A stretch of DNA of 22,787 nucleotides, taken from a virus. Where the stretch lies: positions 1-22,787 of IMG/VR virus record IMGVR_UViG_3300031578_000361. One strand, written 5' to 3'. The position numbers and the translations under genes were made by a program. How positions within the stretch are numbered: position 1 is the first letter of the stretch; every line of letters begins with the position of its first letter. The notes beneath the pieces were generated by a model, which made no database searches, was not told the DNA's origin, and worked only from the letters and a program-made list of their open reading frames with translations. Of this stretch, positions 15,501 through 20,791 are shown piece after piece.

Positions 15501-16982
15501 CTAGGTGACTTCCAAGGGACGATCGACGGGCTGAAGCAGGCTCGCACGGCGTTCATGGTAGAGGAGCCGGGGGGCAAGGCTGAGTCCAGAAATGCCATCC
15601 CCGGCAAACTGGGGTATGTCATCCGGACGCCGTTCCGTGCGCTGGAGGCACTGGACGTCATGTTCCGCGCCATGAACGATAGAGGCGAAGCCTACGCCAT
15701 GGGCGCCCGCGAAGCGGCCAAGGAAGGGCTGAACCCTGCTACTCGGGAGTTTCGGGAGCGAGCGGTGGATCTCGCCAACAACCCTCCTGAGGACTGGATC
15801 GACTCCATCGAAGCGTTCGGCAAGCGGGCCACCTTCCGGATGCCCCTCGGGGAAAAAGGAAAGGCCATCACCGAAGCCATCGTCAAGAATCACCTAGAAT
15901 GGATCGTCCCATTCCGGGGGACGCCTGCCAATATCTTCAAGGAATTGACTCGGCTTTCCCCCGCCGCGCCCGTCATCGGGGAGTGGCGGGCCGACTGGGC
16001 CAAGGGCGGCGCAGACGCAGCAAAGGCCGTCGCTGAGATGACAGTAGGGTCCAGCATCGCGGCCCTCACCATGAACTACGCATTCAGCGGCCACATCTCG
16101 GGCGCCGGCGACCCGGATCCCGCCAAGCGCCGGGTGCAGATGGCGGCTGGCTGGCAGCCCTATAGCGTGAAGATCGGTAACACCTGGTATTCCTATCAGC
16201 GGTTCCAGCCCGTGGGCACCCTCATTGGCATGGCGGCCGATGTCGCTGAGGTGTGGGAGCACATGAATCCGGAGGAGTCGGATAAGGTTCCTCGCATGCT
16301 GGCCGTGGCATTCTCCAACGCCGTGACGAATCAGACGTTTCTCCAGGGCATCACCATGCTGGTGGATGCGCTGTCTGAGCCGGATCGTCGCGGGCCCCGC
16401 CTCATTCAGAATATGACGGCGAGTGCAGTTCCCGCCGTGGTTGGGCAGACGGCCCAGTTCATGGACGACTACAAGCGGGAGATCACCAACACCCGCGAGG
16501 CTGTGATGAATCGGATCCCTGGGCTGCGAGAGCAACTGCCCGTCCAGCGCGATCCTTGGGGCGAGCCGGCGATGAACCCCTCCCGCCTGGGGGTCATCTC
16601 ACCCGTTATCGAGTCTACCCCGTCTCAGGACAAGGTCCGAACTGAAGCCGCCCGCCTGGGCGTAGGCGCCCAGAAAGCGCCCCAGGCCATCACCATACCG
16701 ACCCGGGGCTTGGTGCAGGGCTCAATGGCCCAGGTTCAGCTGACCCCCGAGCAGCGGGACGTCTTCGCTTCGGTCGCCGGCAAGACGGCCCATCAGATCA
16801 TGACCCAGATGGTCAACTCCCCAACCTGGGACGAGACTCCGGACGTCATCAAAGGCCGCATTTTCCAAGCGGTCATGGAAAAGTCCAACCGGCTCGGCCC
16901 CATGGCGGCACTTTCGGACAGCCAGAGGCAGCAGGAGATTGAGCGGGTTGTAGGAGAAGTGCAGAAGCGGCTCGAAAAGTAG
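12558..16982 (+). CDS. Giant ejection/internal virion protein D (T7 gp16-like, polyvalent) with ADP-ribosyltransferase and GNAT-like domains
   Basis: This 1474-residue protein follows the gp15-like gene by an ATGA overlap, as T7 gp16 (1318) does. Two GPWDD repeats (residues 3-7 and 22-26) open it. Residues about 110-330 are Gly/Ala-rich with membrane-active-looking segments. Residues about 350-520 read as a PARP-like ADP-ribosyltransferase: LHGT with His361, GQGFYTTD with Tyr386, and Tyr397 eleven residues later. Residues about 574-660 resemble a GNAT domain, VEVDPKFRGQDVATQLYLEA. The C-terminal 700 residues carry large-virion-protein signatures: VWKAGLVSGPVTQVANIMGN, WIVPFRGTPANIFKELTR, and GWQPYSVKIGNTWYSYQRF with PVGTLIGMAAD. 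No SLT domain is seen. Such proteins are ejected into the cell with the DNA; enzymatic roles of the inserted domains are inferred. Confidence 0.85.
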   Translation: MSGPWDDYTQQPAAPAPPQEAGPWDDFAQPASSFWGNLGKAFNPVMRVTVGALSGGPVGAVAGLLTAAQQASEPVQPTRMAHGALEAAQAGYQASATGLLQRGRLPDIVLDPSHKKWYESAISAAASTISDLPEMIAGGAAAGVAGLPTGPGALALGGAAAFATPTAIRQALMTAYSLNQVQSSSDFLSRVGVGIEETGKSAIVGAAMGPAGLGAKSIVGPVAERAFGEAGAKIATQAAGLGTEYGVLTVAPAALEGRLPEKEDFINNAILLGGFHAAGAVSQGLQNVYARTGVRPEEVARDAQADPTILEDLAKTSEYGSVSFSPSAPTTITVPEGFNVSYTSAGKPSYIDTRGSGIVLHGTSRPIDSPSDFHYSTQNIYGQGFYTTDGLDIAKGYSKKGRGGNPNIYAVTVAPGVGDKLFDMERPVADPKIIAAVNGAIGGMDIPDIKPGETLRQFYDAAREESHDTGYSADSIQELFQSIQENLKDMGFRGFSHTGGGFSGRAPHSVNIFWNPETDVSLKPLDISKFEVPKAPIGTRGELQQLFGNPPGPASTVEPNPLKSTVNIADSTSYQGVRQGPLMGPMDERMVARDPATGKDMGRLWVTKTPEGFEVRKVEVDPKFRGQDVATQLYLEARDRYGPYQGSTDTTPDGQALLAKLRENQPGIFEPTQAAPVQPEPEVPRAYREAADQQAAADAVPGIPISDTTRAIASDLFGPRVQAPGEPEPTHVNYKYLNTPEQVNGALARMSDLNLEEIQRQRRGTVPWEQTEHEAGVHLGRLLGSDGPIQAREPGTAAGAAELLGRKQMVEGAALDTVAKAKAIAEAPGAASPEQLADLLVSVDRASMIQSEFLGARAEAGRALNILKDTKTTAERAEQIQAVLGRFGKDPVELAKQLAQIDNPEAAARAARRMTAPGWEQKALEVWKAGLVSGPVTQVANIMGNTTYAATRPLVDATASIFGMLTRAEDRVHYTEPLARILGDFQGTIDGLKQARTAFMVEEPGGKAESRNAIPGKLGYVIRTPFRALEALDVMFRAMNDRGEAYAMGAREAAKEGLNPATREFRERAVDLANNPPEDWIDSIEAFGKRATFRMPLGEKGKAITEAIVKNHLEWIVPFRGTPANIFKELTRLSPAAPVIGEWRADWAKGGADAAKAVAEMTVGSSIAALTMNYAFSGHISGAGDPDPAKRRVQMAAGWQPYSVKIGNTWYSYQRFQPVGTLIGMAADVAEVWEHMNPEESDKVPRMLAVAFSNAVTNQTFLQGITMLVDALSEPDRRGPRLIQNMTASAVPAVVGQTAQFMDDYKREITNTREAVMNRIPGLREQLPVQRDPWGEPAMNPSRLGVISPVIESTPSQDKVRTEAARLGVGAQKAPQAITIPTRGLVQGSMAQVQLTPEQRDVFASVAGKTAHQIMTQMVNSPTWDETPDVIKGRIFQAVMEKSNRLGPMAALSDSQRQQEIERVVGEVQKRLEK
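13605..14120 (+). other. ADP-ribosyltransferase-like domain within the ejection protein
   Basis: Residues about 350-520 show the H-Y class pattern. His361 lies in LHGT, where His binds NAD. Tyr386 lies in GQGFYTTD, equivalent to GIYFAD of PARPs. Tyr397 follows at the same 11-residue spacing as PARP1 Tyr896 and Tyr907. NIYAVTVAPG follows as the next strand, and SVNIFWNPE (509-517) resembles the final strand that carries Glu in PARPs. Here that place seems to hold Val or Ser rather than Glu, as in mono-ADP-ribosylating H-Y-x enzymes or inactive forms. The surrounding DNA has more A/T-ending codons than the flanks. Confidence 0.6.
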
Positions 16983-17000
16983 TCCCGATCAGTCTAAAAT
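16972..17000 (+). promoter_or_regulatory. Possible sigma70-type promoter for the tailspike
   Basis: The sequence tcgaaa (16972-16977) matches four of six -35 positions, and taaaat (16995-17000) matches five of six -10 positions, with a 17-base spacer. They lie across the end of the ejection gene and the 39-base gap before the tailspike. This is the most A/T-rich gap in the structural region. It is a consensus match only; no extended -10 is present. Confidence 0.3.
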
Positions 17001-17021
17001 TTACCAAGCAGGAGATGTCCC

Positions 17022-19235
17022 ATGACCGTTTCAGCGACGCCTTACAAAGAAAGCTACACGGGGAATGGGGTCACTACCGCCTTCCCAGTGCCGTTCTACT
17101 TCCTCGTGGACACCGACCTGGCGGTAAGCGACGTGGACAACACCGTCACGCCAGCGGTCATCACGCCCCTGGCGATCAATATCGGCTACACGGTGGCGGG
17201 AGCTGGAACGCCTACGGGGGGCGTCGTCAACACGACAGTTCCTGTGGCCGTCGGTCACGGGCTCACCGTGGAGCGATCCCTCGCGGAGGACCAGCCGACG
17301 CATTTCGTGGATGGCGATCCACTTCCAGCTTCGGGCCTGGAGCAGGCGCTGGACCGCATCGTCATGCTCTATCAGCAGGCTAAGGCGGCGCTCGATCGGT
17401 CAGCTAAGTTCGTCGTCGGGAGCACATCCGCTACGGATTTGCCTGAACCTGCTGAGGGCTACGTGCTCGGGTGGGTGAGCGGCAAACTCAGGAACTTGGC
17501 CGCTGCCTCGGCCCAGTTGGCAGCGGATCTCCTCAGCACGGCCATCGGCAAGGGCGCTTCCCTCATCGGCTACCTCGCTCCCTACACGGGGGCTGTGGCG
17601 GTGACTCAGGCATCACAGAATGCAAATACGCTGAATGTTAAGAACTTTGGCGTGGTTGGTGACGGAACGACCGACGATTCAGCGGCCCTGAACGCTTTCT
17701 TCACCAACATGGTCTCGGGCGTGCTGGGCACCTGCAAGCGGGTCATCTTCCCCAACGGTCGCTACAAGATCGGGTCCACCGTCACCATCCCCCCGTTCTC
17801 CGGGGCGTCGATGAACCTTGACCAGCGATCCAGCGATGGTATGGACTGGGAAATCGACTTCTGCCGGTCCTCCATCATCTGCGCTTGTGACCAACCATTC
17901 GCCTTAACCGCTGGAACCTACCCCGCAAGTCGCAACCAGCTATACATCCATGACGGCATCTTTGTCCCTTCGGGTGCCCAGGCCGTAACGGCAGCTTTCT
18001 ACATGACGGGATCGCGGTATTGGCAGATCCAATTCGAGAGGATCAGCGCCAACAAGTGGAATGGAACCTTCGGGACCATCGTCAGCTACTACAACGACAG
18101 CGCCAGTTTCCAGGGCGGCATGATCTCTCTGAAGCATATCGAAGGCATCAACACCGCTAACATCATCACCTTTGGGGCCAATGCCGGAAGCATCGCGGCT
18201 GGGACCAATGTGGTAGATAACTTCCAGATGGAGGATATCTACCACCAGTGCGCGGATGCCTCTAGTAGCACCATCAAACTGACCAGTTTCAACCTATACG
18301 CGTCCAACCTCCAGAAGATCATCACCGCTGGTCTAGGTAAGATCGTGGACGGGAACGGGAACTACATCACGTCAGCAACCATGACGGGCTTCTACTGGGA
18401 GCCTTCTGGGGTTGCAGCGGTAAATGCTCTGGAATGCCAAATCGCCTACTCGACAATTAGCAACTTCAAGGCCATTGCCAATAGCTCCACCCAGACGGTG
18501 CGGTGGCTTGTCGGAGATATACGATTTAGCCGAATCTCAAATGTCCATGTGGATGCATCGAACCTTTCAGGGGCGCATCCTTACTCAAATGGCAGTTACA
18601 TCATCATGTATCTGACCGATGGGCGCGGCAACATTTACGACGGCTACACCCCATCCGAGTGGAATAATTGTCGCGACATCGCCGCTACCAACCGGCTTGG
18701 GACCGTCCTGGGGGTGTCGGATGACATGTGCCTGCTGGACAGTATCGACGCCAACCCTACGGGCATCACAACCAGCACAACCACCATCCTAGCCACCAGC
18801 CCATACAATCTACTTTCCATCCTGGAGGGTGGGACCTCCGTGGTTCTGGATGTCCAGTTCCACGGCTACGGCAGCGACGCCACATCTAAGATGGTGCAGA
18901 ACAATCTGGTCATCGGCACCACCACGGTCAACATCGGCGGTGCGATTACCCTAGGTTCCGGGGCCTACCTATCACGGGCGAAGGTGATCCTGGCACCAGC
19001 TTCTGGATCAACCTGGGATCTGTTCGTCCTCAACTCAGAGTCGATCAACCAGGCGGGGACGATTACGTATTCCAGCATTGGTATGATCCAAGTTGCCTCT
19101 TCCGTGGTGGTCAACTCCACCGATTCTGTGGCGTTGAACGTGGTGACAACCGGGATGTCTGCGGGTGCCGTGTGGCCGATCTCCGCAACCCTGTCCCGCA
19201 TCGGACGCGGGATGGCAAACATGGTCAATCCGTAA
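17022..19235 (+). CDS. Tailspike / tail fibre with pectate-lyase-type beta-helix
   Basis: This 737-residue receptor-binding protein has an aggagatg ribosome site. Residues 1 to about 130 resemble the T7 gp17 tail-attachment domain: a beta-rich opening with TGNGVTTAFPVPFYFLVDTD, a GLTVERSLAEDQPTHFVDGD strand pair, and the helix GLEQALDRIVMLYQQAKAAL. After a linker, FGVVGDGTTDDSAAL (from residue 209) is the classic start of the pectate-lyase-3 beta-helix used by phage depolymerase spikes, followed by VIFPNGRYKIGSTVTIP. The rest is strand-turn repeats, with a Ser/Thr/Val-rich C-terminal part that may aid trimerisation. It probably binds and cleaves host polysaccharide; the substrate cannot be read from sequence. 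No chaperone domain is evident. Confidence 0.85.
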   Translation: MTVSATPYKESYTGNGVTTAFPVPFYFLVDTDLAVSDVDNTVTPAVITPLAINIGYTVAGAGTPTGGVVNTTVPVAVGHGLTVERSLAEDQPTHFVDGDPLPASGLEQALDRIVMLYQQAKAALDRSAKFVVGSTSATDLPEPAEGYVLGWVSGKLRNLAAASAQLAADLLSTAIGKGASLIGYLAPYTGAVAVTQASQNANTLNVKNFGVVGDGTTDDSAALNAFFTNMVSGVLGTCKRVIFPNGRYKIGSTVTIPPFSGASMNLDQRSSDGMDWEIDFCRSSIICACDQPFALTAGTYPASRNQLYIHDGIFVPSGAQAVTAAFYMTGSRYWQIQFERISANKWNGTFGTIVSYYNDSASFQGGMISLKHIEGINTANIITFGANAGSIAAGTNVVDNFQMEDIYHQCADASSSTIKLTSFNLYASNLQKIITAGLGKIVDGNGNYITSATMTGFYWEPSGVAAVNALECQIAYSTISNFKAIANSSTQTVRWLVGDIRFSRISNVHVDASNLSGAHPYSNGSYIIMYLTDGRGNIYDGYTPSEWNNCRDIAATNRLGTVLGVSDDMCLLDSIDANPTGITTSTTTILATSPYNLLSILEGGTSVVLDVQFHGYGSDATSKMVQNNLVIGTTTVNIGGAITLGSGAYLSRAKVILAPASGSTWDLFVLNSESINQAGTITYSSIGMIQVASSVVVNSTDSVALNVVTTGMSAGAVWPISATLSRIGRGMANMVNP

Positions 19236-19278
19236 GCTTGTGCAGCCCTTAGCGCGAAGCAAACTCACCTGATTTTTT
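19236..19278 (+). terminator. Weak terminator candidate after the tailspike
   Basis: Starting right after the tailspike stop, gcttgtgc (19236-19243) can pair with gcgcgaagc (19252-19260) with one bulged base and one wobble, leaving an eight-base loop. A run of six T occurs at 19273-19278, but 12 bases beyond the hairpin, too far for a standard intrinsic terminator. It may be only a partial stop before the lysis genes. Confidence 0.25.
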
Positions 19279-19326
19279 GATCGCAGCAGCCCAGCGATGT
19301 GACCGCCGACAGAAAGGAGAAAGCGC

Positions 19327-19377
19327 ATGAGCTTTGACCAAGCATTCAGCCGACTCATCGCCAGCGAGGGCGCCTAG
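19327..19377 (+). pseudogene. Vestigial second copy of the lysin start (16 codons)
   Basis: An ATG with a good aaaggaga site opens a 16-codon frame, MSFDQAFSRLIASEGA, ending in TAG. It closely copies the first 16 residues of the lysin that starts 119 bases later (MDFDTAFSRLIDSEGG), including the catalytic-position Glu14. The TAG stands where the lysin has TAC for Tyr17. After the stop the similarity ends. It looks like the remnant of a duplicated or replaced lysin gene; a short regulatory leader peptide is the alternative. Confidence 0.6.
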
Positions 19378-19445
19378 CATCCGCACAGCATCCGGAGCGC
19401 CAAGAGGCAGCGGGCTGAAACCCCGCAAACACAGGAGAAAAAGCC

Positions 19446-19919
19446 ATGGACTTCGACACCGCATTCAGCAGGCTCATCGACAGCGAGGGCGGCTACACCA
19501 ACAACCCCGCCGACCCTGGCGGTGAGACCAAGTTCGGGATCAGTAAACGGTCCTACCCTGACGTGGACATCGCCAACCTCACACTCGATGGGGCCAAGGC
19601 CATCTACATGCGTGACTTCTGGAACCCACTGGGGGACGCGCATCCAGCCATCAAGTTCCAGTGCTTCGACTTCGCCGTGAACTCGGGGATTGGCACGGCG
19701 ATCCGCAAGCTCCAACTCGCCGTGGGTGTGGCCGATGATGGCCACTGGGGGCCGCAGAGCGCGGCGGCTCTCGCAGGCATGGACCTCAACGATGTGCTGA
19801 TGCGCTTCGCAGCGCAGCGGCTCATCTTCATGACTTCACTCTCTACCTGGGACTCGTTCGGCAAGGGCTGGGCGCGTCGCATCGCCAAGGATCTTCTTTA
19901 CGCAGCGGAGGATAACTGA
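19446..19919 (+). CDS. Endolysin, GH108 family muramidase
   Basis: This 157-residue cell-wall hydrolase has a caggagaaa ribosome site. The N-terminal half matches glycoside hydrolase family 108: FSRLIDSEGGYTNNPADPGG with catalytic Glu14, then ETKFGISKRSYP, and AKAIYMRDFWNP at about residues 50-61. The C-terminal half matches the peptidoglycan-binding domain often fused to it: FDFAVNSGIGTAIRKLQ, then VGVADDGHWGPQS and a C-terminal FGKGWARRIAKDL. The length is near the family norm. No signal peptide or SAR membrane helix is present, so export should depend on the holin next door. A truncated copy of its first 16 codons lies just upstream. The stop overlaps the holin start as TGATG. Confidence 0.9.
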   Translation: MDFDTAFSRLIDSEGGYTNNPADPGGETKFGISKRSYPDVDIANLTLDGAKAIYMRDFWNPLGDAHPAIKFQCFDFAVNSGIGTAIRKLQLAVGVADDGHWGPQSAAALAGMDLNDVLMRFAAQRLIFMTSLSTWDSFGKGWARRIAKDLLYAAEDN

Positions 19920-20326
19920 TGGACATCACCGGCATCGGCTCGGTAGCGGATCTCGCTTCCGGCATCATCAACAAGATCTGGCCTGACAAGACGCAGGCAG
20001 AAAAAGACCAGATGGCTCAGGCCCTTGCGCTTTTGCAGGGCCAGATCTCCATGAACCAGGGGCAGCTCGACATCAACAAAGTGGAAGCAGCCAACCCCAC
20101 GCTGTTTGTGGCAGGCTGGCGCCCCTTCGTGGGTTGGGTATGCGGCTCGGCTTGCGCGTGGAATTGGGTGGGGCTGCCCATTGCCAAGTTTGGCGCAGCG
20201 GCATTCCATCACGTCATCGACGTGACTCCTGCGGATCTGACGCAGATGCTTCCTCTACTCATGGGCCTTCTCGGCATGGGCGCCCTGCGCACCTATGAGA
20301 AGACCAAGGGTGTTGCCGCCAAGTAA
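19919..20326 (+). CDS. Holin, 3TM gene-transfer-agent type
   Basis: This 135-residue inner-membrane protein is expected to form the lesions that release the lysin. It starts in a TGATG overlap with the lysin, with gcggagga upstream. The N-terminal half is an amphipathic helical region (GSVADLASGIINKIWPDKTQ, then AEKDQMAQALALLQGQ) ending in NKVEAANPTLFVAGWRPFVG. The asparagine-to-WRPFVGW motif at about residues 58-72 is diagnostic of the 3TM holin family. Hydrophobic segments follow at about 66-90 and 108-124 (LPLLMGLLGMGALRTYEK), with a basic C-terminus. Placement between lysin and candidate spanin fits a lysis cassette. Confidence 0.82.
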   Translation: MDITGIGSVADLASGIINKIWPDKTQAEKDQMAQALALLQGQISMNQGQLDINKVEAANPTLFVAGWRPFVGWVCGSACAWNWVGLPIAKFGAAAFHHVIDVTPADLTQMLPLLMGLLGMGALRTYEKTKGVAAK

Positions 20327-20358
20327 CCGTTCAGCCCCCTTTTCACCACCGTTCAGCC
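20327..20358 (+). repeat. Two 10-bp direct repeats before the spanin-like gene
   Basis: The sequence ccgttcagcc occurs at 20327-20336 and again at 20349-20358, 22 bases apart start to start, or about two helical turns. The first copy begins right after the holin stop codon. A small inverted repeat, gcgc-ttt-gcgc, follows at about 20360-20370. The spacing would suit two protein contacts on one face of the DNA, but this is not tested. Confidence 0.5.
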
Positions 20359-20391
20359 TGCGCTTTGCGCCCACAAAGAGGATGGCCTAAC

Positions 20392-20763
20392 ATGAATCAA
20401 GCCAAGGGAGGCACGGTGAGCGCCCAACATAAAACCATCTACGACGATGAAACGGGGATGCTCACGCTGCCAGAGGCAGAACGCCGGAAGCTGCATTTCA
20501 ATCGAGGTATCAATCTCGACACCATTCTCATGTTGCTGACGATGCTGGCGGGCAGCATTTGGTGGGCTATGGGGCAGAACGACCGGGTGACGAAAAACAC
20601 CTCCGACATCCAGAAGAACAGCGCCGACATTATCGATCTGCGGGATCAGAACAAGGCCCAAGACTTCGAGTCCAATCGCCGCCAGGATCAAATCCTGGCG
20701 GTCCTCAACGAGCAGAATAAGAAGATGGACGCGATGCTGCTGAACCAACGGCGTGGCCGCTAG
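20392..20763 (+). CDS. Candidate inner-membrane spanin (single TM plus coiled coil), possible dual start
   Basis: From the ATG at 20392 the product has 123 residues. A cytoplasmic N-terminus of about 40 residues precedes one membrane helix (residues 42-60, LDTILMLLTMLAGSIWW) and a charged helical C-terminus of about 60 residues, rich in Gln/Asn/Lys/Asp, probably a periplasmic coiled coil. That is the topology of an Rz-type i-spanin. An in-frame GTG at 20416 has a better ribosome site (aagggagg at 20404-20411) and would give 115 residues, so two products may be made. No lipobox partner (o-spanin) is coded inside or next to it; the other + strand frames hold no ATG here. Other coiled-coil membrane proteins of lysis cassettes remain possible. 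The stop overlaps the opposing gene. Confidence 0.55.
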   Translation: MNQAKGGTVSAQHKTIYDDETGMLTLPEAERRKLHFNRGINLDTILMLLTMLAGSIWWAMGQNDRVTKNTSDIQKNSADIIDLRDQNKAQDFESNRRQDQILAVLNEQNKKMDAMLLNQRRGR

Positions 20764-20791
20764 TCGTCCATCGGCCAATCGACGTGGCCGC
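20752..20791. repeat. Alternating tggccg/cggcca/tggccg motif at the convergent gene junction
   Basis: tggccg (20754-20759), cggcca (20772-20777) and tggccg (20785-20790) allow two mutually exclusive six-base-pair hairpins, with loops of 12 and 7 bases. The outer copies sit in a nine-base direct repeat, cgtggccgc (20752-20760 and 20783-20791). The motif straddles the shared stop codons of the two convergent genes. No T-run follows on either strand. A bidirectional transcription barrier is possible; chance in GC-rich coding DNA is the alternative. Confidence 0.35.

Noticed and set aside
17022-19235. A BPP-1-style diversity-generating retroelement acting on the tail fibre
   Set aside because: No reverse transcriptase, no template repeat and no variable C-terminal lectin fold are visible. 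The fibre is a beta-helix spike. Parts outside the window cannot be excluded.
19283-19304. Small inverted repeat atcgc/gcgat as a second terminator before the lysin
   Set aside because: Only five base pairs and no T-run follows; likely chance.
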